23,124 bases of DNA from an uncultured Collinsella sp. (GCA_900556675.1 USQE01000003.1:1-23124), one strand, 5' to 3'; shown: positions 5,138 to 13,223, counted from the stretch's first letter. Made by a program: numbers and translations. The notes: a model not told the origin generated them from the sequence alone.

Positions 5138-7915
5138 TTACTTCTTCCCGAATTTGATTTTGATGGCGCGCTTGAGCGCGTACTTACCCAGGCTGGGGAG
5201 CTTTTGCTCGTATTTGACCATCGTGGAGCACTCGGGGCGATCGCGATCCAGGCGGATGGCATCGAACGCGCACTTGGTGGTGCACAGGCCGCAGCCGATG
5301 CACTTGTTGGGATCGACGATCGAGGCACCGCAGCCCAGGCAGCGGGCGGTCTCGGCGCGCACCTGCTCCTCGGTAAAGGTCTCGACGTACTCGCTAAAGG
5401 GTGCAGCCTTCTCGCGGTCGCGGTCGACATGCGCCACCTCGCGGCTCGCGTTGTCATAGCTCTCAATCACGACATCGTCGCGGTCGAGCGCGGTGTAATG
5501 GCGCTGGTTGCGGCCGATGGTGAGCGTGGAGCCCGGCTGCACAAAGCGATGGATGGACACGGCGGCCTCGTGACCGGCGGCGATGGCGTCGATGGCAAAG
5601 CTCGGACCGGTGTAGACGTCGCCGCCCACAAAGATGTCGGGCTCAGCGGTCTGATAGGTCTGGGGGTCGGCAAGAGCACCCTGGCCGCGGCCGAGCTCCA
5701 CCTTGGAGCCAGCCAGCAGGTCGCCCCACACAATGGACTGGCCAATCGACATGACCACGCGGTCGGCATCGACGCGGCGCAGATCGTTCTCGTCGTACTC
5801 GGGCGCAAACCGGCCCTCGTCGTCAAAGACACGCGTGCAGCGCTTGAAGGTGATACCGCACACACGACCGGCCTCGTCCAGGTGAACCTCCTTGGGGCCC
5901 CAGCCGCAGCTGATGTGAGCGCCGTCCTCAACGGCCTCGCGACGCTCCTCCTCGCTGGCGGGCATCTGGGCCTCGCTCTCCAGGCAGAACATCTCAACGT
6001 GCTCGGAACCCAGACGGCAGGCGTTGCGCGCGACGTCGATGGCCACGTTGCCGCCGCCCACCACGATGGTGCGGCCGGGCAGCGCGTCGATCTTGCCACT
6101 GTTGACCTCGCGCAAAAAGTCGACGGCCACGGTCACGTCCTCGGCATCCTCGCCCGGAATACCGGCAAGGCGGCCGCCCTGGCAGCCAATAGCCACGTAG
6201 AAGGCCTTAAAGCCCTGCTCGCGCAGCTCGTCGAGCGTCACATCGCGGCCGACCTCCACGCCATAGCGGAACTCGGCACCCATCAGGCGAATGATCTCGA
6301 CCTCGGCCTCGATAACGTCCTTCTCCAGCTTAAAGCTGGGAATACCATAGGTAAGCATACCGCCCGGGCGCTCGTTCTTCTCGAACACGACAGGCTTGTA
6401 GCCCTTCTCGGCCAGGTAGAAAGCGCAGGACAGGCCGGCCGGACCGGCACCGATGATGGCGATCTTCTGATCGAAGCCGCCAGCGCGCGTCGGCGTCACC
6501 ACGGGCGGGACATAGCGGGTCGCGGCATCAAGATCGCGCTGGGCGATGAACTTCTTGACCTCGTCGATAGCCACGGCGGCGTCCACACGGCCGCGGGTGC
6601 AGGCGTCCTCGCAGCGGCGGTTGCACACACGGCCGCAGATGGCGGGCAGCGGGTTCTCGCGCTTAATGAGTGCTAGGGCCTCGTCATAGCGGCCCTGCGC
6701 CGCGAGCTTCAGGTAGCCCTGAACGGCAACGTGCGCGGGGCAGGCCGTCTTGCAGGGCGCGGTGCCGGACTCGTGCGTCTCGATGCGGTTGTCGTTGCGG
6801 TAGTTGGGCGACCACCTGGTGTGGTCCCACTTGGTGGCATCGGGCAACTCCTGGCGCGGATACTCGGGCACCTGTCCGCCCGCCTTCTTGCTGCAGAGCT
6901 TTTGGCCCAGCTTGGCGGCGCCGGCCGGACACACCTCAACGCAGCGACCGCAGGCCACGCACTTATCCTTCTCGACCTTGGCGACATAGGCCGAGCGCGA
7001 CAGGTTGGGTGTGTTGAACAGCTGCGATGTGCGCAGGGCGTAGCACACGTTGACGTTGCAGTTGCAGATGGCGAAGATCTTGTTCTCGCCGTCGATATTG
7101 GTGATCTGGTGCACAAAGCCGTTGTCCTCGGCCTGGCGCAAAATGTCGTAGACCTCCTCGCGCGTCACATAGTGGCCGCGGTCGGTCTCGACCACGTAGT
7201 CGGCCATATCGCCCACGGCAATGCACCAGTCGGCGGGGTCGTCGGCGCAACCCTCGCCCATCACGCGACGGCTCGCGCGGCAGCTGCAGGTGCTGGCGGC
7301 ATACTTACCCTCGTATTTGTCGAGCCAATGCTCGATATGCTCAATAGGCACCGAGGTGCTCGCGGCGTCGATGGCCTTCTCGACTGGAATGACGTGCATG
7401 CCGATACCGGCGCCTCCGGGCGGCACCATCGGCGTGGCCTTGGACAGTGGTCCCTTGGACGCCTGCTCAAAGAACTTGGCGTAGACCGGGTGCTCTTCGA
7501 GCTGGCTCACGCGCATGTTGAGGAACTCGGCGGAACCCGGTACCAGCATGGGCAGCACCCACTGCTTGGCGCGCTCGGGATTTTCCCAGTTGTACTCGAG
7601 CAGACCCGTGTAGCTCATGTCGTCGAGCATCTTCTCGATCTGAGCCTCGGGCATGCCGGTGAGCTTGACCATCTCGGGCAGCGTGTAGGGACGGCGCATC
7701 TTCATCTTGCAGAGCACCTCGGCCTGCTCGTCGGTCGCGGCCTCGGCAAACGACCAGTACTCGTAGCCCAGCAGCTCGTCGCGATGCAGCAGTCGGTTGG
7801 TGCAATGCTCGCACAGCTTGACAATGGCCTCGCGCGGATGCTCCGGCAGCGGCGGCACGAACTCCGAACCGATATCGGGCTCGGTGTAGCTAATTCCCGG
7901 TCCGTTGAGAATCAT
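5138..7915 (-). CDS. Large Fe-S/FAD/NAD(P)H oxidoreductase with GltD-like core
   Basis: A 925-residue cytoplasmic redox protein. The N-terminal ~310 residues hold a cysteine-rich module (C210-x-C212, C223, C231 and C284-x-C286). Then comes a ferredoxin [4Fe-4S] motif (C319, C322, C325, C329). A GltD-type Fe-S domain follows (C388, C392, C427, C431, C435, C439). The FAD site is GAGPAG at 489-494, the NAD(P)H site GGGNVAID at 620-627, and the closing FAD motif GGDVYTG near 764. A second ferredoxin module (C872, C875, C878, C882) ends the chain. GltD is about 470 residues, so this is a multi-cluster fusion. The ATG at 7915 has GAAGGG upstream; a longer frame to 8014 crosses the control region and is unlikely. 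Substrate is unknown. Divergent TetR control suggests inducible use. Confidence 0.85.
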   Translation of the reverse strand: MILNGPGISYTEPDIGSEFVPPLPEHPREAIVKLCEHCTNRLLHRDELLGYEYWSFAEAATDEQAEVLCKMKMRRPYTLPEMVKLTGMPEAQIEKMLDDMSYTGLLEYNWENPERAKQWVLPMLVPGSAEFLNMRVSQLEEHPVYAKFFEQASKGPLSKATPMVPPGGAGIGMHVIPVEKAIDAASTSVPIEHIEHWLDKYEGKYAASTCSCRASRRVMGEGCADDPADWCIAVGDMADYVVETDRGHYVTREEVYDILRQAEDNGFVHQITNIDGENKIFAICNCNVNVCYALRTSQLFNTPNLSRSAYVAKVEKDKCVACGRCVEVCPAGAAKLGQKLCSKKAGGQVPEYPRQELPDATKWDHTRWSPNYRNDNRIETHESGTAPCKTACPAHVAVQGYLKLAAQGRYDEALALIKRENPLPAICGRVCNRRCEDACTRGRVDAAVAIDEVKKFIAQRDLDAATRYVPPVVTPTRAGGFDQKIAIIGAGPAGLSCAFYLAEKGYKPVVFEKNERPGGMLTYGIPSFKLEKDVIEAEVEIIRLMGAEFRYGVEVGRDVTLDELREQGFKAFYVAIGCQGGRLAGIPGEDAEDVTVAVDFLREVNSGKIDALPGRTIVVGGGNVAIDVARNACRLGSEHVEMFCLESEAQMPASEEERREAVEDGAHISCGWGPKEVHLDEAGRVCGITFKRCTRVFDDEGRFAPEYDENDLRRVDADRVVMSIGQSIVWGDLLAGSKVELGRGQGALADPQTYQTAEPDIFVGGDVYTGPSFAIDAIAAGHEAAVSIHRFVQPGSTLTIGRNQRHYTALDRDDVVIESYDNASREVAHVDRDREKAAPFSEYVETFTEEQVRAETARCLGCGASIVDPNKCIGCGLCTTKCAFDAIRLDRDRPECSTMVKYEQKLPSLGKYALKRAIKIKFGKK

Positions 7916-8007
7916 GGTTGTCCCTTCTCTTACCACAGCCCGGCGAGACCGCGGCGCCCCTCTTTTTTGCAGGCCGGGCATGCCCCCATGCCGTTCACCC
8001 GCCATTG

Positions 8008-8045
8008 TTGACATTGTGTCAAAAATAGTATTGACGAACCGTCAA
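8008..8045. promoter_or_regulatory. Two TTGAC-N5-GTCAA operators between oxidoreductase and TetR genes
   Basis: The dyads lie at 8008-8022 and 8031-8045, with centres 23 bp apart, about two helical turns. They sit between divergent start codons, the usual position for a TetR autoregulatory operator. The left halves double as -35-like TTGAC sequences. A weaker partial site (GAACGGTCA) follows near 8066. Confidence 0.7.
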
Positions 8046-8103
8046 CAATATTCAAGACTGTTAGGCGAACGGTCAGGCAAAAGAGGATGAAAGGCGGCAA
8101 AAC

Positions 8104-8766
8104 ATGGACAGCAACACAGCAGAAACCTCTGTGGTCGATGCCGTCCCCGCATCCGATAGCGCGACAAAGCGCCTGACGGGCGACGAACGCCGTCGCGAGA
8201 TCCTCGATGCCGTGCGCACCGTAAGCTCCGAGCTGGGCGTGTCCCATCTATCCGTCTCGGCCGTGACCAAGCGAGCCGGCTGCACGCGCTCGCTGTTCTA
8301 CCACTACTTCGCCGACATGGACGCCGCCGTCACCGCCGTCATGGACGAGGCGATCGACGGTTTTATCGCCGAGCTCGAGCGGTGGAATGCCAGCCGCATC
8401 GTCGGTGATATCGAGGGCGCACTCGACACCGTCGCCCCGCTCTTCAAGCGCCTGGTCGTGAGCGGCCACGAGCTGCCGAGTACGCTCACCTCGAGCAGCG
8501 GCGCGCTCTACGGCGGCTTTTTGCACAACGTGGTCCAGCGCGTGGCGCAGTATATCTGCGACACCACCGTGGTGGATTTTGTCGCCCATCATGAGCTACG
8601 CATCGACCATGTCTACGAGACGTTCTACACCCTCATCATGGGACTGTTGATGTATATCCGCACGCACCCCGATGTGCCCGACGAGACGGTCAAGGAGATT
8701 ATCGCCTCGACGCTCCACATCGAGGGCTATACCGCCAAGTATCCGGAGCGCAAGCCCCAGAACTGA
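8104..8766 (+). CDS. TetR/AcrR family transcriptional regulator
   Basis: A 220-residue DNA-binding repressor-like protein. The helix-turn-helix domain spans about residues 28-75, with the pattern RREILDAVRTV, SVSAVTKRAGC and TRSLFYHYFADMDA typical of TetR proteins. The remaining helical part would bind an unknown ligand. The first 25 residues are a non-conserved extension. It is divergent from the oxidoreductase and co-directional with the DUF5692-like gene 63 bp downstream. Two matching dyads lie in the divergent promoter region, so it probably controls itself and both neighbours. The ligand cannot be read from sequence. Confidence 0.9.
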   Translation: MDSNTAETSVVDAVPASDSATKRLTGDERRREILDAVRTVSSELGVSHLSVSAVTKRAGCTRSLFYHYFADMDAAVTAVMDEAIDGFIAELERWNASRIVGDIEGALDTVAPLFKRLVVSGHELPSTLTSSSGALYGGFLHNVVQRVAQYICDTTVVDFVAHHELRIDHVYETFYTLIMGLLMYIRTHPDVPDETVKEIIASTLHIEGYTAKYPERKPQN

Positions 8767-8783
8767 CGCCATTTGGCCAAACT

Positions 8784-8811
8784 GCCCGCGATCAGAAGAG
8801 GGGCCGCGGGC
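8784..8811 (+). other. GC hairpin between the TetR and DUF5692-like genes
   Basis: GCCCGCG at 8784-8790 pairs with CGCGGGC at 8805-8811. No T run follows, and the next ribosome binding site (AAAGGAG) begins about six bases later, so it may tune translation of the membrane protein. Confidence 0.3.
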
Positions 8812-8829
8812 GTGTGAAAGGAGAGCAGC

Positions 8830-9837
8830 ATGCTGTTCGATGTTTGGGGTAGCGATACCCTTATCCACTGGGCCGGCTGGGCCATGGTCTTTATTGGCCT
8901 GATCGTGCTCAACGAGGTCGGCCGCCGCACCAAGCTGGGCGCGGCAATCATCTTTGGCGTTGCTCCGCTGGCCATGACCATCTACTGCGTCGCCATCGCC
9001 GTCGGCGTTTCGCAGGGTGCCGAGTGGGCGCTCACCAACCCCACCCATGTGTACCAGAACAGCTGGTTCCACTACGCCAAGGTATACGCGGCGCTGGCCG
9101 GTTGCTGGGGCTTCATTGCCATTAAGTACCAGTGGGGCAAGATCGGCAAGGCGCATTGGTTCCGCGCATGGCCGTTTGTGATCGTCGCTATCAACATCAT
9201 GATTGCCGTCGTGTCCGATTTCGAGAGTGCCTACCACTTCTTTGTCCTGGGCCAGTCCACCTGGGTCACCTCCGAGGGTGTCACGCAGCTTGCCGGCTGG
9301 AACAACGTGTTCAACGGCATCGCCGGTCTCATCAACATCTTCTGCATGACCGGCTGGTGGAGCGTCTACGCCTCCGAGGATCAGACCGATATGCTGTGGC
9401 CCGACATGACCTGGGTCTACATCATCGCCTACGATGTCTGGAACTTCTGCTACACCTACAACTGCCTGCCCACCCACTCCTGGTTCTGCGGCTTTGCGCT
9501 GCTGCTGGCGCCCACCGTCGCCGCCTTTATCTGGAACAAGGGCGGCTGGATTCAGAACCGCGCCTTTACACTTGCTATTTGGTGCATGTTTGCCCAGGTG
9601 TTCCCGTACTTCCAGGAGGAGTCCATCTTTGTGACCCACTCCACGCTCGACCCAGGCGCCGCCACCGCGGTCTCGATTGCCGCGCTGATCGCCAACGTCG
9701 CCGCGATCATCTACATCGCCTACCGCGCCAAGAAGCTCGGTCGCAATCCCTACAAGCAGGATGTCTTTGAGGGCACCAGCGATTGGGAGAAGGCTACCGC
9801 TCGCCGCGCCAAGGTTGATTACGCGCACGCCGAGTAA
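8830..9837 (+). CDS. DUF5692-like multi-pass membrane protein
   Basis: A 335-residue protein with about nine hydrophobic segments (roughly 14-30, 36-60, 79-98, 114-132, 157-178, 195-212, 218-235, 244-262, 278-299). Aromatic and cysteine-rich stretches such as YDVWNFCYTYNCLPTHSWFCGF lie in the middle. I recall this pattern from DUF5692, a family of unknown function in gut Actinobacteria and Clostridia; no search was possible. AAAGGAG lies six bases before the ATG. It follows the TetR gene in the same direction, so it is probably under that regulator. It may be a transporter or a membrane partner of the oxidoreductase; neither is shown by sequence. Confidence 0.7.
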   Translation: MLFDVWGSDTLIHWAGWAMVFIGLIVLNEVGRRTKLGAAIIFGVAPLAMTIYCVAIAVGVSQGAEWALTNPTHVYQNSWFHYAKVYAALAGCWGFIAIKYQWGKIGKAHWFRAWPFVIVAINIMIAVVSDFESAYHFFVLGQSTWVTSEGVTQLAGWNNVFNGIAGLINIFCMTGWWSVYASEDQTDMLWPDMTWVYIIAYDVWNFCYTYNCLPTHSWFCGFALLLAPTVAAFIWNKGGWIQNRAFTLAIWCMFAQVFPYFQEESIFVTHSTLDPGAATAVSIAALIANVAAIIYIAYRAKKLGRNPYKQDVFEGTSDWEKATARRAKVDYAHAE

Positions 9838-9927
9838 CGCGCCTGACGCAAACATCGCTTGAGTACGAAGCCGCATAACCGGCTCCGCGCAACTCAACGC
9901 ATTGCAGGGCCCCCGGAATGTGATTCG

Positions 9928-9951
9928 TGAACTGCACCCCAAAACTTGGAC
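9928..9951 (-). repeat. Terminal inverted repeat, orfB end of the IS
   Basis: Reads TGAACTGCACCCCAAAACTT then GGAC on the plus strand. It pairs with the other end at 11351-11374. The last base of orfB's stop codon is 15 bp inside. Confidence 0.85.
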
Positions 9952-9965
9952 GGCTTAAATAAAAA

Positions 9966-10877
9966 CTACGCCGCAAGGGACTGTCTCCGGAACTCCTCCG
10001 GGGTCAGTCCCTTCAGTTTAACCTGGCGCCTCCTCGTGTTCCAATGGACCACGAAGTCGTCGAGGTCCGCCTTGAAGGACTCGAAGTCCGGCCACGTCCT
10101 TCCGCGGAAGAACTCGTCCTTGATGTGGCCGAACACCTGCTCCGTCGCGCCGTTGTCGATGCAGTTGCCCTTCCGGGACATGCTCTGCACCACGCCGGCC
10201 TCCTCCAGCCGCCTGCACCAACCGGCCTGCTGGTACTGCCAGCCCATGTCCGAGTGCAGGATCGGCCTGGAGCCCTTGGGCTTCCTGGACACGAGCTGGT
10301 CGAGCAGCTCGTGCTGCTGGGCCATGTTGGGGTGCAGCGACGTGGACCAGGCGACGATCTCCTTGCTGCCGAAGTCGTAGACCGGCGCGAAGTAGGCCTT
10401 GCCCCAGGGCTGCTTGAACTCGGTGACGTCGGTGCCCATCTTTTCCCACGGCCCGTCGGCGGCGAAGTCGCGCCCGATGACGTTCTCGAAGGTCTTTCCG
10501 ACCTTGCCCCTGTACGAGTTGTACCTGTGGTAGTCGGTCTCGCGGCGGATCCCGCAGCTGATGCCCATCTCGCGCATCATCTTCAGCACGGTCTTGTAGG
10601 CTATGCGCACGCCCCGCTCGGCGCGCAGGCACATGGCGATCTGCCTGTGGCCGCACCCGTTGGCCGTGCGCGAGAATATCTCGGCGGCGGCCTCCCAGAG
10701 CTCGGGCCTGGTGGGAGCCTTCGGGTGCGACAGCGCGTAGTAGTAGCTCGACCTCGCCAGGCCGGCGCACTCCAGCAGGCACCCCAGCCCGTACCCCTCT
10801 TCGCGCAGGGCGCTCACGGCCTCGACCTTCGCCCTGGTCAGAGTCCGTCCCTCTCGACCAGGGCACGCAATTTTTTT
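9966..10877 (-). CDS. IS3-family transposase OrfB (made by -1 frameshift from OrfA)
   Basis: Carries the HTH_21 and rve-type integrase core of IS3 transposases. The catalytic triad is visible as D in GTDVTEFKQPWG, D in LHSDMGWQYQ, and E in NGATEQVFGHIKDE. Downstream motifs (FVVHWNTRRRQVKLKGLTPEEFR) complete the family pattern. It has no good start of its own; the coding frame joins orfA at the A7 run at 10871-10877 by a -1 shift, giving an OrfAB fusion. A longer open frame to 11024 exists, but that part is the shadow of orfA. Confidence 0.92.
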   Translation of the reverse strand, partial: KKIACPGREGRTLTRAKVEAVSALREEGYGLGCLLECAGLARSSYYYALSHPKAPTRPELWEAAAEIFSRTANGCGHRQIAMCLRAERGVRIAYKTVLKMMREMGISCGIRRETDYHRYNSYRGKVGKTFENVIGRDFAADGPWEKMGTDVTEFKQPWGKAYFAPVYDFGSKEIVAWSTSLHPNMAQQHELLDQLVSRKPKGSRPILHSDMGWQYQQAGWCRRLEEAGVVQSMSRKGNCIDNGATEQVFGHIKDEFFRGRTWPDFESFKADLDDFVVHWNTRRRQVKLKGLTPEEFRRQSLAA

Positions 10878-11329
10878 AGGTAGGCCACCTCGGTCTCGAG
10901 CCTTCGGCAGCGCTCCTCGAGCTCCTGCTCGCGCGTGCGCGGCCTCGCCTTGGAACCGCTCGGCCGGCCCTTGGGCCTGGGCCTGAGCGCCTCGGCGCCG
11001 CCCTCGCGGTAGAGCGCGCACCATCTCTTGAGCGGCGCCAGGGACATGACCCCGAACGCCTCCATGGCGTCCCGCTTGCTCATGCCGCCGTCGACCACGG
11101 CCGAGGCGGCGGCGACCTTCTGCTCGTATGTGTACCTGGTCTGCTTACCGTCCATGGATAGCAGCACCTCGCTTCCGAACGACCGGTATACGTAGAGCCA
11201 TTGTCTCACGGTGTCGCGCGGGACCGACAGCGCCTTCGCCGCCGACTCGGAGCCGTGGCCTCGCTCGAAGAGCCCGATCGCCGCCTTCCTGGCCTCGATG
11301 TCGTGCTTCACCCTCAAGTCGATACGCAT
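10838..11329 (-). CDS. IS3-family transposase OrfA (helix-turn-helix subunit)
   Basis: A 163-residue DNA-binding protein with two helix-turn-helix units: one near the N-terminus (KAAIGLFERGHGSESAAKAL and VPRDTVRQWLYVYRS) and one in the middle (GGMSKRDAMEAFGVMSLAPLKRW). A basic stretch and a coiled-coil leucine-zipper-like end (REQELEERCRRLETEVAYLKKL) follow, as in IS150-type OrfA. The ATG at 11329 is preceded by GGGAGG six bases upstream; the frame extends to 11356, but that part is the terminal repeat. The tail overlaps orfB at the slippery site. Confidence 0.9.
   Translation of the reverse strand: MRIDLRVKHDIEARKAAIGLFERGHGSESAAKALSVPRDTVRQWLYVYRSFGSEVLLSMDGKQTRYTYEQKVAAASAVVDGGMSKRDAMEAFGVMSLAPLKRWCALYREGGAEALRPRPKGRPSGSKARPRTREQELEERCRRLETEVAYLKKLRALVERDGL
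10871..10877 (-). promoter_or_regulatory. A7 slippery site for -1 programmed frameshift
   Basis: In the orfA frame the minus strand reads CTA AAA AAA TTG, which contains the heptamer A AAA AAA. A -1 shift gives CCT AAA AAA ATT, the orfB frame. This is the known expression device of IS3 elements. Confidence 0.85.
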
Positions 11330-11335
11330 AAAAAG

Positions 11336-11374
11336 CCTCCCATTTCTCATGTCCAAGAAATGGGAGGCAGTTCA
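11336..11374 (-). repeat. Terminal inverted repeat of the orfA end, with a hairpin that covers the orfA ribosome binding site
   Basis: The repeat itself occupies 11351-11374. Bases 11356-11367 pair perfectly with 11336-11347 (12 bp, eight-base loop). The inner arm contains the GGGAGG used by orfA, and the stem is followed by CTTTTT on the minus strand. In read-through RNA this can both block translation and act as a terminator. Confidence 0.8.
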
Positions 11375-11478
11375 CACTACGTGCGGCGGGGGTTCTTTCG
11401 TCCTGCGGAGTGTCCGCGATGGTCAGCCCTCAGATCCTGCTACGACTACGTCCTCGGATTGTGTGGGCGGATGAAGGA

Positions 11479-11646
11479 CGTGGCTGGTCGGGTATTCCGT
11501 CCCCTTCGCTGTTTCGCGGCTTTGCCGCGAAAGGCGCGTCACTTTGGGGATGGATGGGGAACGTGGCTGTTGCAACGCCTTATCCCTTTGCTTTTTCGCG
11601 ACTTTGCCGCGAAACGCGCAGCACCTTGGGAAATGCATTGATGCGT
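11479..11646. repeat. Two degenerate 84-bp tandem repeats, each with a hairpin
   Basis: Units start with GTGGCTG at 11479 and 11563. Each carries a stem of the form TTTCGCGG/CCGCGAAA (11511-11519 with 11524-11532, and 11594-11602 with 11606-11614). The second has one A-C opposition that is a wobble on the minus strand. The rest of 11375-11675 shows no convincing gene. Likely a REP-like element downstream of the ATPase gene. Confidence 0.55.
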
Positions 11647-11675
11647 GGACGGGGCTGGATTGCGGATTCAAATGG

Positions 11676-13037
11676 CTAGAGAGATATGGGCGCGAACGAG
11701 AAATCGTTATTGGGGTCATCCTTTTCCATAAACTCATCGAGACAAAACGTCATGTAGATTGGAACGTACAGAACCTTGCCCTCTTTGCTGAGATTCTCGT
11801 GGCTTAGTACAACGGCCTCGGGAATTTTGTACTCGCCCACACTCATCAGACGATCGAGGGCCGCATGCGCTCGAACTTTCTTGCCCGATTTGACCTCGAT
11901 TGGGACAACATGACCGTGGACGCCTTCGATCACAAAGTCAACTTCACCGACCTCACGCGTTTGGTAGTACCATGCATCCGCCCCGAGGGCAACGAGTTCC
12001 TGCGCGACCACGTTCTCATAGAGACCACCAAGGTTGGGAGTTTTCATATCAAGATAGACAGCGCGTGCAGTGCTGCCAGGGTATCGCGATGCGAGCATGC
12101 CTGTATCAGACTCGTATAGTTTGAAGGCTGTCGTTTTCTCCGTCCTCTTGAGAGGACTCCGTGGCTCCGTCACCCTGGCGACCATCAATCCAACACCTGC
12201 GTTAACAAGCCACAGGAAATCCTGCTCATATTTTTTAAGGCGAGCTCCCTCACCCAGAGACGAAACAACAAAGCGATGAGACTCCGCCTCAAGCTGAACG
12301 GGAATTTGCTCAAAAATCGACCGAACGTTAAACGCTCGAGTCGATGCATATTTTGAGATATCGCTTTTGTACTGATCGACCAGCTGAGTTTGAAGTTCAC
12401 GTGTGCTCACGAGCGAATAACCCGAATCAATATAATTCTGAACGACCTCCGGCATGCCGCCGCAAACGATATAAGCTCTATAGTTCTTGAGCATCGCCTC
12501 ATGAATATAGTTTTCGACAGGATGTTTCTCGACAAGGCAGCTGCGAATGCCTGCAAGCACATTCTCGCTAACGCTGTTTGCCCAACAAAACTCTTCAAAA
12601 TCCATCGGGCGCATAACAATGTGCTCTACATACCCCACCGGAAAAGAAGAGATCCCCTTAAACTCAGTCCCAAGCATAGACCCCGAGAAGACATAGCTAA
12701 AGCGCCCATCCTCGACCAACGCCTTCATGAGTGTAACGATCTGCGGATACTCCTGAATCTCATCGACAAAGACAAGCGTATCGCCCTCAACAAGCGGCGC
12801 ATCCGCAAGAAGGGCTACGCGGTTGATAAAGTCAACGGAGTTCTTTGCGCCAACAAGTGCATTCCTTGCTTCGACATCGAGTAGTAAATTGACCTCAAAA
12901 TACGAAGCGTAGTTGCTTTTTCCAAACGCGCGAATCGCATAGCTCTTGCCAATCTGACGCGCACCAGTAACGAGTAATGCCTTATTGGAGTTATTCTTCC
13001 AGCTCAAAAGCCTATCAGTGACCTTGCGGCGTAGCAT
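11676..13037 (-). CDS. ATP-binding protein of the AAA_14/DUF4143 family
   Basis: A 453-residue protein. Walker A is GARQIGKS at 25-32 and Walker B LVFVDEIQ at 88-95. The C-terminal DUF4143 region ends with EVDFVIEG and PIEVKSG (Asp near 367, Glu near 381, Lys near 383), a PD-(D/E)xK-like pattern common in this family. Exact function is unknown; members spread widely by horizontal transfer. The frame stays open to 13139, but that stretch is the direct-repeat region, and the ATG at 13037 begins the conserved start MLRRKVTDRLL. Its ribosome site is weak (GGGGG). GC is visibly lower than in neighbours, and an IS lies beside it, so it is probably acquired. Confidence 0.85.
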   Translation of the reverse strand: MLRRKVTDRLLSWKNNSNKALLVTGARQIGKSYAIRAFGKSNYASYFEVNLLLDVEARNALVGAKNSVDFINRVALLADAPLVEGDTLVFVDEIQEYPQIVTLMKALVEDGRFSYVFSGSMLGTEFKGISSFPVGYVEHIVMRPMDFEEFCWANSVSENVLAGIRSCLVEKHPVENYIHEAMLKNYRAYIVCGGMPEVVQNYIDSGYSLVSTRELQTQLVDQYKSDISKYASTRAFNVRSIFEQIPVQLEAESHRFVVSSLGEGARLKKYEQDFLWLVNAGVGLMVARVTEPRSPLKRTEKTTAFKLYESDTGMLASRYPGSTARAVYLDMKTPNLGGLYENVVAQELVALGADAWYYQTREVGEVDFVIEGVHGHVVPIEVKSGKKVRAHAALDRLMSVGEYKIPEAVVLSHENLSKEGKVLYVPIYMTFCLDEFMEKDDPNNDFSFAPISL

Positions 13038-13051
13038 TAAACCCCCAAATG

Positions 13052-13135
13052 ACAAAAATTGACAGATAGAATCGCCTAAAATCATACAAAAATTGGCAGA
13101 TAATATTGTCGTAAATATACAAAAATTGGGAGATA
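13052..13135. repeat. Three 17-bp direct repeats upstream of the AAA_14 gene
   Basis: ACAAAAATTGNNAGATA occurs at 13052-13068, 13086-13102 and 13119-13135, with periods of 34 and 33 bp, near three helical turns. The region is AT-rich and lies directly upstream of the ATPase start. The regular phasing suggests a protein-binding array that controls this gene. Confidence 0.65.
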
Positions 13136-13189
13136 GCAAAGGTTCGAATAGGCCTCAAAGCCACTGAAACAGTGCTCTACTTTGCGAAG

Positions 13190-13223
13190 GGGCTGGGGAC
13201 GCTGTTGGGTGCGTCTCCAGCCC
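13190..13223. terminator. Terminator-like hairpin 3' of the DUF3830 operon
   Basis: GGGCTGGGGACGC at 13190-13202 pairs with 13211-13223 with one wobble around an eight-base loop. It lies about 55 bp beyond the stop of the leftward gene. There is no T run on the minus strand, so it may be a transcript-end stabiliser or a weak terminator. Confidence 0.45.

Larger units (their letters stand above)
9928..11374 (-). mobile_element. Complete IS3-family insertion sequence (IS150-like)
   Basis: The element is 1447 bp, bounded by inverted repeats starting TGAACTGC and ending CTTGGAC, matching at 19 of 24 positions. It carries orfA and orfB on the minus strand with an A7 slippery site between them. 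Both frames are open and the DDE residues are present, so it may be active. No clear target duplication is seen: the flanks are ATTCG on the left and CACTA on the right. It sits between the DUF5692-like gene and the repeat-rich region without visibly splitting a gene. Confidence 0.92.

Noticed and set aside
5204..8011. Long plus-strand frames opposite the oxidoreductase gene
   Set aside because: Compositional shadows with no recognisable motif; the minus-strand frame holds all cofactor sites.
8596..9942. Minus-strand 448-codon open frame opposite the DUF5692-like gene
   Set aside because: Its translation is glycine, aspartate and histidine-rich without domain features; it mirrors the codon bias of the real plus-strand genes.
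9925..11377. Target site duplication of the IS
   Set aside because: The 3-5 bases flanking the two ends (ATTCG and CACTA) do not match, so no duplication can be claimed.
13052..13135. CRISPR array in the three direct repeats upstream of the ATPase
   Set aside because: The repeats are only 17 bp with 16-17-bp gaps, too short for a CRISPR array, and there are no cas genes.
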